This document shows positions 36,921 through 45,424 of a stretch of 64,000 bases of DNA, piece after piece. The DNA is from Hirschia sp964352025. GTDB taxonomy: Bacteria; Pseudomonadota; Alphaproteobacteria; Caulobacterales; Hyphomonadaceae. The notes under the pieces were generated by a model that saw nothing but the letters and a program-made list of their open reading frames with translations, searched no databases and was not told the DNA's origin. The stretch spans positions 1-64,000 of the forward strand of contig CAYGPZ010000001.1 of assembly GCA_964352025.1 (NCBI GenBank), written 5' to 3'. Within the stretch, counting starts at the first letter, position 1. Each line of letters begins with the position of its first letter. The position numbers were made by a program, and so were the translations under genes.

Positions 36921-37549
36921 GCGAAGAGACGCAAACGCCAGAAACAGAACCAGAAGCAAAACCCGATATTGCTGAAGAAGCAAACACGGCTGAAGCCGCA
37001 AATGATGCAAATGCTCCTGTCGAAGATGAACCAGAAGCGCGTATTGCAGAATTAGAAGCTGAACGTGACGCATTAAAAGATCAACTCGTTCGCAAAATGG
37101 CGGACATGGAGAACTTGCGTAAACGTACGGAAAAACAACTCGCAGATTCACGTATTTACGCTGTTGAAAAATTCGCCGGTGATTTGCTGTCGGTATCCGA
37201 CAATATGACGCGTGCCCTATCAGCCGTAAATGAAGAAGCGCGTGCATCTTTGTCTGAGCAAGGCAAAAGCCTGCTTGCTGGAATTGAAATGACTCAAAAG
37301 GAATTGCACGCTTCATTCGCGCGCAACGGAGTTGTTGCCATTGATGCTGCACCCGGCGCAACCTTTGATCCAAACTTCCACCAAGCGATTTCACAAGTTC
37401 CTTCTGACCAACCAAATGGTAGTGTCGCTGAAACATATCAATCTGGTTGGAAAATCGGTGACCGCACTCTTCGCGCAGCCATGGTTGCTGTTAGCTCCGG
37501 TGGTGGATCAGCGCCTAAAGCAGAAGACGAAGAAACAACCGAAGCTTAG
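36917..37549 (+). CDS. grpE: Nucleotide exchange factor GrpE
   Basis: Co-chaperone that releases ADP from DnaK. The 210-residue protein has an acidic N-terminal tail (about 1-45) and a long coiled coil (about 45-110, including AELEAERDALKDQLVRKMAD). The C-terminal beta domain contains FDPNFHQAISQV and GWKIGDRTLRAAMVAVS. It overlaps hrcA by four bases (ATGA), so translation is coupled. Its partner genes dnaK and dnaJ lie 8-10 kb downstream in the window. A terminator follows. Confidence 0.97.
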   Translation: MSEETQTPETEPEAKPDIAEEANTAEAANDANAPVEDEPEARIAELEAERDALKDQLVRKMADMENLRKRTEKQLADSRIYAVEKFAGDLLSVSDNMTRALSAVNEEARASLSEQGKSLLAGIEMTQKELHASFARNGVVAIDAAPGATFDPNFHQAISQVPSDQPNGSVAETYQSGWKIGDRTLRAAMVAVSSGGGSAPKAEDEETTEA

Positions 37550-37574
37550 AAGCTATAAATACAGACAAAACAAA

Positions 37575-37606
37575 GGGCGAGACATTTATCATGTTCCGCC
37601 CTTTTT
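37575..37606. terminator. Terminator between grpE and the HxlR regulator gene
   Basis: The stem GGGCG/CGCCC continues, after a mismatch and a wobble pair, into ACAT/ATGT around a TTATC loop, and is followed by TTTTT. The opposite strand reads TTTGTTTT after the stem, so it may also end the convergent HxlR-family gene. Confidence 0.85.
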
Positions 37607-37609
37607 CAT

Positions 37610-37966
37610 TTATTCTTCTACGGTGTCACCAATGCCTGCTTGGCGCCGAATTGAGAGATTTTCTCGTCCCCAACCACGTAATGCTTCCAATACAGGACCT
37701 AAATCCCTGCCGCGTTCTGTGAGTACATAGTCAAAGCGCGGAGGACGTTTCTGATATTCTTGCTTTTCAAGAATACCAAACTCGACGAGCCGCTTTAATC
37801 TCTGAGCTAATACATGCCGGGTAATGCCTAGGTTTTTCTGAAAATCATCAAACTTGCTCACACCTAAAAAACAATCACGGACGATCAAAAGCGTCCAGCG
37901 ATCTCCTACAATCGATGTTGCCCTCGCAATCGGGCACCAGTCATCTGATAATTGATCCCATTTCAT
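37610..37966 (-). CDS. HxlR-family winged-helix transcriptional regulator
   Basis: A 118-residue regulator with the family signature C-P-x-A near the N-terminus (DDWCPIARATSIVGDRWTLL) and the winged helix (about 20-100) with KNLGITRHVLAQRLKRL and DYVLTERG. HxlR proteins often sense aldehydes, quinones or redox state through the N-terminal cysteine. No adjacent divergent target gene is evident. The upstream region before the PfkB kinase gene is only 63 bases. The signal and target are unknown. Confidence 0.9.
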   Translation of the reverse strand: MKWDQLSDDWCPIARATSIVGDRWTLLIVRDCFLGVSKFDDFQKNLGITRHVLAQRLKRLVEFGILEKQEYQKRPPRFDYVLTERGRDLGPVLEALRGWGRENLSIRRQAGIGDTVEE

Positions 37967-38029
37967 ATCAATTAATTATAAAACTGATTTGCCACGATCA
38001 CAAACATTCTATTTTTGAATATTCAAAAA

Positions 38030-39034
38030 TTATGCTGATATTAGACCTGCTTCGATTGCTAACTCACGTAGATTTGCTTCTGGGCGAGGTCCGTAATGGG
38101 ATATGACTTCACTAGCGGCAAGATGACCGAGGCGTGCACAGGTTTCCAAATTTAATCCTTCGCTCAAGCCAAAGAAAAATCCACCAGCATATGCGTCCCC
38201 TGCCCCTGTAGCATCAACAACTTTATCCAATGGTTTTGTTGGGACGTTCATGCGCATCTCAGAATCAATCACGACTGATCCTTTTTCAGACCGCGTGACT
38301 GCTGCAAACTCAGTTTCGCTTTTCAATTGATTTACCGCTGCATCAAAATCATCTGTTTCGTATAGCGCCAGTAGTTCTTCTTCATTCGCGATGACCAAAT
38401 CAACATGGTTTTTTATTAATTCGCGAAAGGCTTCACGGTGACGCTCAACACAAAAAACATCGGACATTGTGACAGCAACTTTACGTCCTGTCTGGTTCGC
38501 TATTTCAGCGGCACGTACAAAGGCTGATTTGGCTGCAGGTTTATCAAACAGATATCCCTCTAAATATAACCATTCAGATTGTTTGATCAGTTCACCATCA
38601 ACATCCTCAGCGGTAAATTCAGTTGATGCGCCTAAAAATGTATTCATTGAGCGCTCACCATCCGGTGTTACAGCGATCATGCAGCGTGCCGTGGATATGC
38701 CCGTTGTCAAAGGCGAACCAGAAAAGGTCGCTCCAATTTTTTCCATGTCACTTATATAAGCTGCGCCGATCTCATCATCGGCAACTTTTCCCATGAATGC
38801 GGCTTTGGCACCAAAGCTAAGAAGGCAAGCAATTGTATTTCCTGCTGATCCACCAGACGTTTCCACCTTATCGTCGGGAAGTGCATCATAGAGAAAATTT
38901 GTACGCTCTTGATCGATCAAATTCATGCGTGCTTTGGGGATATCATTCTCAACCAAAAATGAGTCCTCTACGCTCGCAATGACATCCATAATTGCATTAC
39001 CTAAAGCGATGACATTAAAGCGTGTATCTGACAT
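38030..39034 (-). CDS. PfkB-family carbohydrate/nucleoside kinase, adenosine kinase-like
   Basis: A 334-residue ribokinase-fold enzyme. The N-terminal PfkB signature GGSAGNTIACLLSFGA is near residue 61. The C-terminal signature DATGAGDAYAGGF (about 277-289) holds the catalytic Asp and the anion hole. Alphaproteobacterial proteins of this type are commonly called adenosine kinase. The substrate could also be another nucleoside or sugar. It is followed on the minus strand by the HxlR gene and is divergent from an ATP-grasp gene. Confidence 0.85.
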   Translation of the reverse strand: MSDTRFNVIALGNAIMDVIASVEDSFLVENDIPKARMNLIDQERTNFLYDALPDDKVETSGGSAGNTIACLLSFGAKAAFMGKVADDEIGAAYISDMEKIGATFSGSPLTTGISTARCMIAVTPDGERSMNTFLGASTEFTAEDVDGELIKQSEWLYLEGYLFDKPAAKSAFVRAAEIANQTGRKVAVTMSDVFCVERHREAFRELIKNHVDLVIANEEELLALYETDDFDAAVNQLKSETEFAAVTRSEKGSVVIDSEMRMNVPTKPLDKVVDATGAGDAYAGGFFFGLSEGLNLETCARLGHLAASEVISHYGPRPEANLRELAIEAGLISA

Positions 39035-39132
39035 AAGCCGCGAACTCTCCGAGGATAAAACAATTGGTTGCGCCTGTTATAGGCACGCTCTAGATATTCT
39101 CAAGTTGAATATTATCCATATTGGTAACCATA

Positions 39133-40032
39133 ATGAATTTTATCTTTCTTGCATGTGAAATCACGCTGCCCAGCTCCCAAAACCCACCTGCAAGCACACT
39201 AAATTTCGAAAAAGAATTCAATCATCAATTTGGCGAGCTACAACATTCACTTGAAGCAAGTGGTCACGCGTTGAAAGCTGTGGATTGGAAAGCACCTCTT
39301 TCCGAATTTAAAGGGGCCGACGCGGTCGTAATTGGCACGCCATGGAATTATCAAGATTCACAAACTGAGTTTATCCACAAATTGGAAGCGATCCAAAACG
39401 CTGGGATCAAGCTTTTCAATCCTGCCTCTATGGTGAAATGGAATGTCAGCAAAACTTATCTGCGGGAACTCGATAAACGCGGCGCTTCAATTGTACCAAC
39501 CACATGGGTAGACCAAGCCACCAAAAAAGATGTTGAAGCTATGTTTCAGCAATATGATGCAGATGGTGTTGTCGTTAAGCGTCAAATCGGTGCCGGATCA
39601 TTTGGACAAACACTCTATAAAAAAGGTGACGAAGTACCTGACGGCGTTTTACTCGACCGTCCCGCGATGATTCAACCTTTCTTGCCCGCTATTCAAACTG
39701 AAGGCGAATACTCATTCATATTTATTGATGGGGATTTTTCTCACGCTCTCCTAAAAATCCCGAAACAAGGTGACTACCGTATTCAAAGCACGTATGGCGC
39801 AAAAGAAAAGGCAGTCGCGCCGAGCATGTCAGATATAGATGCGGCAAAGAAAATCCTCTCCTACATCCCTTTCGACACGCCCTTATATGCACGTGTAGAC
39901 TTATTGAGAGGCATTGAAGGTAATTTATTGCTCATGGAAATAGAGTTGATTGAACCCTATCTATATCCTGTTGAAGGCCCTGACATGTCGGACATGTATG
40001 CAAAAGCCCTGATAAAACGTGCTCAAAACTAG
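39133..40032 (+). CDS. ATP-grasp family ligase (RimK/DcsG-like), substrate unknown
   Basis: A 299-residue protein with an ATP-grasp fold. The N-terminal domain has ADAVVIGTPWNYQD, like the R/G-x-x-W-x-Y-x segment of DcsG-type ligases. The ATP site includes VVVKRQIGAGSFGQTLYKK, a large flexible loop and MIQPFLPAIQTEGEYSFIFID. The metal-binding end has YARVDLLR and LLLMEIELIEPYLYP. DcsG catalyses a ring-closing ligation in cycloserine synthesis, but no such pathway is present here. The ATG at 39133 is chosen over a TTG four codons upstream. It overlaps the convergent nth by four bases. Confidence 0.78.
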   Translation: MNFIFLACEITLPSSQNPPASTLNFEKEFNHQFGELQHSLEASGHALKAVDWKAPLSEFKGADAVVIGTPWNYQDSQTEFIHKLEAIQNAGIKLFNPASMVKWNVSKTYLRELDKRGASIVPTTWVDQATKKDVEAMFQQYDADGVVVKRQIGAGSFGQTLYKKGDEVPDGVLLDRPAMIQPFLPAIQTEGEYSFIFIDGDFSHALLKIPKQGDYRIQSTYGAKEKAVAPSMSDIDAAKKILSYIPFDTPLYARVDLLRGIEGNLLLMEIELIEPYLYPVEGPDMSDMYAKALIKRAQN

Positions 40033-40754
40033 ACAGTTTTTTCCTTAAATCCACATAGATCGATTATCGCACATTTTTCGCACTTCGGTTTACGTGCAAC
40101 GCAAACATAGCGCCCATGTAGAATAAGCCAATGATGCGCCCCTTTTTTAAAGGTATCAGGGACAACGCGCTCCAATAAGTCTTCAACTTGATCAGGGTTA
40201 TTTCCAGGGGCCAGACCTGTCCTGTTTGATACCCTGAATATATGGGTATCCACAGCAATCGTTGGCTGTCCAAATACTTCGTTGAGAACAACATTGGCAG
40301 TCTTACGGCCAACACCTGGCAGTTTGACCAATTCTTCTCGTGTTTGAGGGACTTCTCCACCAAAATCATCGATTATCATTTTGGAAAGCGCGACAACGTT
40401 TTTCGCTTTATTGCGCCAAAGACCAATCGTTTTGATGTGTTCTGCCACACCATCAACGCCAAGATCCATCATGGCCTTAGGTGTATCAGCGACAGCAAAC
40501 AAAACACGTGCCGCTTTGTTTACGCCAACATCTGTAGCTTGAGCAGACAAGGCCACCGCGACAACTAAAGTAAAAGGAGAATTGTATTCCAATTCTGTCT
40601 CAGGATTTGGACGATCATCTGCCAATTTGACAAACATTTCCAATATCTGATCCTTCTTTAATCGACTTCTTGGACGACTAACTTTCTTCTTTGTCGTCGT
40701 TTTGGTTGCTTTCGTTTTTGCTGTTATTTTTTGCGACGAAGGTGCTGCAGACAT
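40029..40754 (-). CDS. nth: Endonuclease III
   Basis: Base-excision-repair glycosylase/AP lyase for oxidised pyrimidines. The 241-residue protein has the helix-hairpin-helix LPGVGRKTANVVLNE with the catalytic lysine and VDTHIFRVSNR with the catalytic aspartate. The [4Fe-4S] motif is C-x6-C-x2-C-x5-C in CVARKPKCEKCAIIDLC. About 30 Lys/Thr/Ser-rich residues precede the usual start; this basic tail may be real, as the ATG at 40754 is the only well-placed one. Confidence 0.97.
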   Translation of the reverse strand: MSAAPSSQKITAKTKATKTTTKKKVSRPRSRLKKDQILEMFVKLADDRPNPETELEYNSPFTLVVAVALSAQATDVGVNKAARVLFAVADTPKAMMDLGVDGVAEHIKTIGLWRNKAKNVVALSKMIIDDFGGEVPQTREELVKLPGVGRKTANVVLNEVFGQPTIAVDTHIFRVSNRTGLAPGNNPDQVEDLLERVVPDTFKKGAHHWLILHGRYVCVARKPKCEKCAIIDLCGFKEKTV

Positions 40755-40860
40755 GAAAAATACCTAGAAACTAATTTCAAGTGCAATATGGTAGACCATA
40801 GTGTTTCATGGCAAGCTTATTTACCAAAACATCCACCACGTATTAGATAGTTATTTGGAC

Positions 40861-41364
40861 ATGTCAGAGGAAATATCCAAAATTTATATGGACGCGACAC
40901 TCCAACCATCTCGTTCGCTTTCCAATCAGGGTATCAATACGACTATACTGACTCTTCTAAGCCTAAGTGTTGTGACGAGCTTACCATTTCTTGGATCTGG
41001 TTTCTCATTGATAATGTTCTTTATATCCTTGCAACTATTTGTTCTGTGGTTGGCTTTTCGTATTAATAACAAAGCATTATCACAAAAGACATTTGTGCGT
41101 GTCACTGCAGAGAACCTGTCCGTTCGCCATATCGACCCAAAAGGCAAAGAAACAAAAGCAAAACTACCAACTGCTTTTACGCAAGTCTCTCTGAATGCCT
41201 CTGCAGAAGAAAACACTTACATAAAACTCTCCAGTGCTGGAAAATCCTATGCGATTGGAAAGTTTCTGACGCCAGATGAAAGACTAACATTTGTCGCCTC
41301 TTTAAAAAATGCTATTCACACTGCACGCGCTGAACGATACGCCGCAATCGACCCTTTAAGGTAA
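40861..41364 (+). CDS. DUF2244 membrane protein
   Basis: A 167-residue protein with two adjacent hydrophobic segments (about 27-65) and a soluble C-terminal domain. It starts with DATLQPSRSLSNQG, which with FRINNKALSQKTFVRVTAENL fits the DUF2244 family common in alphaproteobacteria beside nth or cytochrome oxidase genes. The ATG at 40861 is preferred to an upstream GTG that adds 20 unrelated residues. The next gene starts five bases after its stop. The function is unknown. Confidence 0.8.
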   Translation: MSEEISKIYMDATLQPSRSLSNQGINTTILTLLSLSVVTSLPFLGSGFSLIMFFISLQLFVLWLAFRINNKALSQKTFVRVTAENLSVRHIDPKGKETKAKLPTAFTQVSLNASAEENTYIKLSSAGKSYAIGKFLTPDERLTFVASLKNAIHTARAERYAAIDPLR

Positions 41365-41368
41365 CACT

Positions 41369-41833
41369 GTGATACTACTCATTTCCCTCACCCTCATTCT
41401 AGTAATCTGGGCAGCCTACATCGTGTATAAATACAAATCGCTTGAGCAAGATGCTCGCGATATTTTCAATGCACAAAAAGAATATGAACCCAGCTATCAA
41501 GCTGTTGGGGAAACTGGGTTTGTGGAAGCCTATAAACGCGCATACAGCCCCAGAGGGCATGTGATAAATTTTGTCGCTTCTATTGTCGCGATTATTAGCC
41601 TTCCGACTTTTTACTTTGGGGCTAGCTGGATATGGAACACGATCTGGAATGCGACAGGCCGCGTCGGTGACCTAGATGAAGGCTTCGCACCTTGGTTATT
41701 TGGAATATCAATTTTATGCATTCTCGGCCTTATCCTGATCGCAGGGATAGCGGGACGAATGCAGCACCAGAACCGACCCAAACCACTCGAACAAGAAATT
41801 CAGGCACAAATAGAGGGTAAGGCCCAATCATGA
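41369..41833 (+). CDS. Small membrane protein, function unknown
   Basis: A 154-residue protein, not recognised, with about three hydrophobic segments (1-19, 66-88 and 106-127) and a charged C-terminus. The first hydrophobic segment is followed by KYKSLEQDARD, suggesting the N-terminus out and a short cytoplasmic loop. It starts at GTG with AAGG nine bases upstream and overlaps the next gene by ATGA. Tight spacing with DUF2244, glyoxalase and cyclophilin genes suggests one operon. Confidence 0.75.
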   Translation: MILLISLTLILVIWAAYIVYKYKSLEQDARDIFNAQKEYEPSYQAVGETGFVEAYKRAYSPRGHVINFVASIVAIISLPTFYFGASWIWNTIWNATGRVGDLDEGFAPWLFGISILCILGLILIAGIAGRMQHQNRPKPLEQEIQAQIEGKAQS

Positions 41834-42300
41834 GCATTCGCTACCTACATACAATGATCCGCGTATCTGACTTGGATAAAACTCTGGAATTCTTTTGCGA
41901 AGGATTGGGCTTGATCGAAGTAAGAAGAGAAGCCGTTGAAAAAGCTAGATTTACCAATGTTTTTCTCGCAACGCCTGACGATGTGGCAGAGGCCGGATTT
42001 ACTCCGGGAAGCGGCAGTTTACCGGCAGGCTTACCTGCGCTGGAACTCACATTTAATTGGGATGTTGAGCCTTACCCTGATGGTCGCAATTTTGGTCACA
42101 TCGCCTACCAAGTAGATGACATTTACGCTGTCTGCGAAAAGCTACAGGCCATGGGCGTCACAATTAATCGTCCGCCACGTGATGGTAAAATGGCTTTTGT
42201 CAGATCTCCTGACAATATCTCGATTGAAATACTTCAAAAAGACCAAGCCCTACCAGCTAAAGAGCCGTGGGCATCTGCTGAAAATATTGGAAGCTGGTAA
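41830..42300 (+). CDS. gloA: Glyoxalase I-like VOC metalloenzyme (lactoylglutathione lyase)
   Basis: Probably converts the hemithioacetal of methylglyoxal and glutathione to S-lactoylglutathione. The 156-residue protein has two beta-alpha-beta-beta-beta units with the four expected metal ligands: H7 (YLHTMIRV), E72 (LELTFNW), H90 (GHIAYQV) and E133 (SIEILQ). The DNFGHIA-like stretch and length fit GloA. The start overlaps the upstream stop (ATGA), and its own stop overlaps the next start (TAATG). gshB in this window supplies glutathione synthesis. Another VOC function is possible but less likely. Confidence 0.9.
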   Translation: MSIRYLHTMIRVSDLDKTLEFFCEGLGLIEVRREAVEKARFTNVFLATPDDVAEAGFTPGSGSLPAGLPALELTFNWDVEPYPDGRNFGHIAYQVDDIYAVCEKLQAMGVTINRPPRDGKMAFVRSPDNISIEILQKDQALPAKEPWASAENIGSW

Positions 42301-43196
42301 TGATAAAACAAATTCTAGCAACATGTTTTGCCGCCGCGAGTTTATCAGCGTGCGCGCAAGAAGCAGATGTTGCACCTGCACCTGAACCAACACCTATATC
42401 CACCGCCGAGGGCTTTAAAGGTGATACCTGGCGCAAAATAACACCTGAAAATCTGGTACTCATGCAGACGCAATATGGTGAAATCGTCATTGAACTAAAT
42501 CCTGAATTTGCACCGGGTGCAGTTCAACGCTTTCAGGAAATGATCAAAGCACGCGCTTTCAACAATAAGGAATTTTACCGCGTCATCGACGGCTTTGTAG
42601 CTCAGGCAGGTCTTAACGAACAGAACGCGAAATGGCCGCCTATTGAAATAGAAGCAGAACAACCCGTTCTCGACAGCGATGATTTTCAACGACTGAGAAA
42701 TCCCGACATTCACGCTGATGACGTTGGTTTTATCAATGGTTTCGCAACCGGAATGAATGATGAAGCAAGCTCTAAATGGCTGCTACATTGCCCCGGTGCC
42801 ATAGCAATGGCACGAGGTCAAAACCCAAATTCTGGTGGAACTGATTTTTACATCGTTTTGGATTCGCAACGATATCTAGACCGCAATATGAGTGTGTTTG
42901 GTCGGGTCATTTCGGGAATGCAATATGTACAAAAGCTTAAACGCGGTGATAGAAATGTCGCGAATGGAGTCATACAAGCGCCAGATAAAGGCGATCAGAT
43001 ATTTTCTATGAAACTTGTATCCGAGCTACCTGAAAACGAACAACCTCATTATGAAGTCATGCGTTCTGAAACACCTGACTTCATGAATGTGATCAATTCT
43101 CAGCGTGTGAAAATGGACCCATTCTTTTTCAACACGCCACCGCAAGTCGTTGATATTTGCGATGTTGATATTCCTGTTGAATTGGTCGATTTTTAG
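42300..43196 (+). CDS. Cyclophilin-type peptidyl-prolyl isomerase, exported lipoprotein
   Basis: A 298-residue protein with a signal peptide and lipobox SLSAC (C18), a short Pro-rich linker, and a cyclophilin domain (about 50-240). Segments TQYGEIVIELNPEFAPGAV, FYRVIDGFVAQAG, GAIAMARGQNPNSGGTDFYIVL and NMSVFGRVISGMQYV match the family. A C-terminal extension of about 50 residues is present. It is translationally coupled to the glyoxalase gene (TAATG), which is likely chance operon clustering. The role would be protein folding in the periplasm. Confidence 0.92.
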   Translation: MIKQILATCFAAASLSACAQEADVAPAPEPTPISTAEGFKGDTWRKITPENLVLMQTQYGEIVIELNPEFAPGAVQRFQEMIKARAFNNKEFYRVIDGFVAQAGLNEQNAKWPPIEIEAEQPVLDSDDFQRLRNPDIHADDVGFINGFATGMNDEASSKWLLHCPGAIAMARGQNPNSGGTDFYIVLDSQRYLDRNMSVFGRVISGMQYVQKLKRGDRNVANGVIQAPDKGDQIFSMKLVSELPENEQPHYEVMRSETPDFMNVINSQRVKMDPFFFNTPPQVVDICDVDIPVELVDF

Positions 43197-43204
43197 ACTT
43201 TGAC

Positions 43205-44011
43205 TTATAGGTCCAACACATCACGAATGGAATAATATCCAGGTGATTGTTGGGCCGCCCACTGCCCTGCCCGAATTGCGCCACGCGCAAACACATTGCG
43301 ATCTAACGCCGTGTGTCGAAGACTTATTAGCTCTTCATCGGACCCAAACATCACTTCATGGTCACCAATAACACCGCCCGCACGGCGCACAGAAAATCCG
43401 ATTTTTCCGGCTTCTCTCGCACCTGTTATTCCATCATATGGCGGAGTCTGAAGATCCTTTAACGGCGCTTTACGCCCAGCCGCAGCGGCTTCACCGAGCA
43501 TAAGTGCAGTACCTGATGGTGCATCCACTTTCCGGCGATGGTGTGTTTCTAGGACTTCAATATCCCAGTCATCACCTAAGCGAGCAGCGGCTTGTTCAAC
43601 AAGCGCAGTCAGCATGGTTACACCAAGAGAGAAATTGCCTGCTTTCACAATCGCATAGCGCGACGCAAACGCTTGTAATTCAGCTTCCTGCTCTTCAGTA
43701 AAACCGGTTGTCCCGACAATAACTGATTTCACACTGCTATTTTCGAGCGCTCTAAGGGCAGCAAGCGTGGGTACAGGCGCTGTAAAATCAATCCAGATAT
43801 CAGCGTCTTTTGCTGCTTCAAAAGCAGAATCCACGACCTTCACATCACCAGCTGAAACACTTGCTATATCGCCAATATTTTGCCCGACAAATTCAGAACC
43901 CGGCCGCTCGCTTCCGCCAACGACACTACAATCATCTTCTGTTGCGCAAGCGCGAACTAGGGATTGGCCCATACGACCAGCGACACCTGCAATGGCGATT
44001 TTATAAGTCAT
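43205..44011 (-). CDS. dapB: 4-Hydroxy-tetrahydrodipicolinate reductase DapB
   Basis: NAD(P)H-dependent step of lysine and diaminopimelate synthesis. The 268-residue protein has the nucleotide-binding GVAGRMGQ (9-16), the DFTAP segment and the catalytic signature ETHHRRKVDAPSGTA, followed by the HGEV-like GDHEVMFG. It is downstream of dnaJ by about 40 bases on the same strand, a known alphaproteobacterial order (dnaK-dnaJ-dapB). Confidence 0.97.
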   Translation of the reverse strand: MTYKIAIAGVAGRMGQSLVRACATEDDCSVVGGSERPGSEFVGQNIGDIASVSAGDVKVVDSAFEAAKDADIWIDFTAPVPTLAALRALENSSVKSVIVGTTGFTEEQEAELQAFASRYAIVKAGNFSLGVTMLTALVEQAAARLGDDWDIEVLETHHRRKVDAPSGTALMLGEAAAAGRKAPLKDLQTPPYDGITGAREAGKIGFSVRRAGGVIGDHEVMFGSDEELISLRHTALDRNVFARGAIRAGQWAAQQSPGYYSIRDVLDL

Positions 44012-44052
44012 AGCAATAGTGCCTTGTTAAAATAACTTAGAGAAAAGAAACT

Positions 44053-45198
44053 TTAGTCTGCGTCGGCCGACGCGTCAAAAAAGCCTTTTACGCGGCTTAT
44101 AAAGCCTTTATGCTCTGGGTTTGTATCTTCATCACAGCTTTCAGAGAATTCACGCAAAATTTCTTTTTGTTTTGATGATAGATTACGCGGTGTTTCAACA
44201 AAAAGCTCAACATACAAATCACCATGCTGACCAGACCGTAGAGAAGGCATACCCTTTCCTTTTAAGCGCATACGCTTACCTGTCTGCGCACCTTCAGGAA
44301 TAGTAATGCGTGCTAGGCTGCCACCAATTGTTGGCATGTCAATATCGCCACCTAAAGCAGCTTTACAGAATGGCACCGGTGCACGCGCATAAAGATTAGG
44401 CCCATCGCGCTCAAACAATTCATGCTCTTCAACAGAGACGAATATATAAAGGTCCCCTTTAGGACCACCATGATCGCCAGCCTCACCTTCACCTTGAAGG
44501 CGAATACGCTGTCCATCTTCAATACCGGCTGGAATATTCACATTAAGCGTGCGTTCCGCATGGACATTCCCGCGTCCACCACAGCCCTTACAAGGGTTTT
44601 TAATGACCTTTCCACGCCCCTGACACGCACTACACGTACGTTCCATCGTAAAGAAGCCTTGCTGTGCGCGCACACGTCCCGCACCATGACATGTTGAACA
44701 TGTGACGGGAGAAGAACCCTTAGCAGCACCAGAACCATCACAAGGCTTACACGCCTCTGTTGTTGGAATTTCTATATCGGCTTGTTTGCCACCGAAGGCC
44801 TCTTCAAGCGAGATATTGTAATCATATCGCAGATCAGCACCGCGTGCAGGACCGCCTCGGCCGCCACCTTGGCGCCCACCAAAAAAGTCTGCAAAAATAT
44901 CGCTAAACACATCTTCTGGGCGTTGGCCACCAAATCCGCCACCGCCGCTACCAGCATTGCCCATTCCGCCTTGCTCATAGGCTGCGCGACCATACTGGTC
45001 ATAGGCTGCACGCTTTTGAGGATCAGACAGACATTCATACGCTGAAGAAACTTCTTTAAACTTAGCCTCTGCCGATGGATCATCTGGATTCCGGTCTGGG
45101 TGATACTTCATCGCCTTCTTACGGAAGGCAGATTTAAGTGCTTTCTCGTCAACGCCACGTGAGACGCCTAGAAGTTCATAATAATCAGTATCGCTCAT
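44053..45198 (-). CDS. dnaJ: Chaperone DnaJ (Hsp40)
   Basis: Co-chaperone that brings substrates to DnaK and stimulates its ATPase. The 381-residue protein shows the full type I layout. The J domain has the HPD motif (33-35). A Gly/Phe-rich linker (about 75-125) follows. The zinc region has four repeats, CKPCDGSG, CSTCHGAG, CSACQGRG and CKGCGGRG, and is followed by the C-terminal substrate-binding domains. It lies 226 bases from dnaK, a region with hairpins and a candidate heat-shock promoter. Confidence 0.97.
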   Translation of the reverse strand: MSDTDYYELLGVSRGVDEKALKSAFRKKAMKYHPDRNPDDPSAEAKFKEVSSAYECLSDPQKRAAYDQYGRAAYEQGGMGNAGSGGGGFGGQRPEDVFSDIFADFFGGRQGGGRGGPARGADLRYDYNISLEEAFGGKQADIEIPTTEACKPCDGSGAAKGSSPVTCSTCHGAGRVRAQQGFFTMERTCSACQGRGKVIKNPCKGCGGRGNVHAERTLNVNIPAGIEDGQRIRLQGEGEAGDHGGPKGDLYIFVSVEEHELFERDGPNLYARAPVPFCKAALGGDIDMPTIGGSLARITIPEGAQTGKRMRLKGKGMPSLRSGQHGDLYVELFVETPRNLSSKQKEILREFSESCDEDTNPEHKGFISRVKGFFDASADAD

Positions 45199-45265
45199 GC
45201 GCAGTTCTTTTCTTATACAACAATGTATTCGCGACCAGTCTTGAGACTAATCAGAAGCAAAGCTT

Positions 45266-45294
45266 ATGTTGGGTCGTTAACTAGATCTGACAAG
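45266..45294 (-). promoter_or_regulatory. Candidate sigma-32-type promoter upstream of dnaJ
   Basis: On the minus strand, CTTGTCA is followed after 14 bases by CCCAACAT, close to the sigma-32 pattern CTTGAAA-(13-15)-CCCATNT. It lies about 70 bases before the dnaJ ATG and would allow heat-shock expression of dnaJ apart from dnaK. The match is by eye; the last bases of both boxes deviate. Confidence 0.4.
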
Positions 45295-45344
45295 GTCTGC
45301 AAACTGCATTCCACCGCCATATCATATGGGTATTTAATGCCATA

Positions 45345-45424
45345 AAGGCTGCGAGTACCAATATTGGAAACATCGCAGCCTTATAAAGCAGTATCAGGAC
45401 GAAATGTCCTGAGGTCTTAACGAC
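45345..45424 (-). repeat. Three hairpins after dnaK
   Basis: Directly after the dnaK stop the minus strand holds two small 5-bp hairpins in tandem, AGGTC-GTTAA-GACCT and AGGAC-ATTTC-GTCCT. They are followed by a 10-bp perfect stem, AAGGCTGCGA with TCGCAGCCTT and an 18-base loop (45345-45382). Only TTTATGG follows the large stem, so termination is weak at best. The set may partly terminate the dnaK transcript, stabilise its end or separate dnaK from dnaJ expression. Confidence 0.5.
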
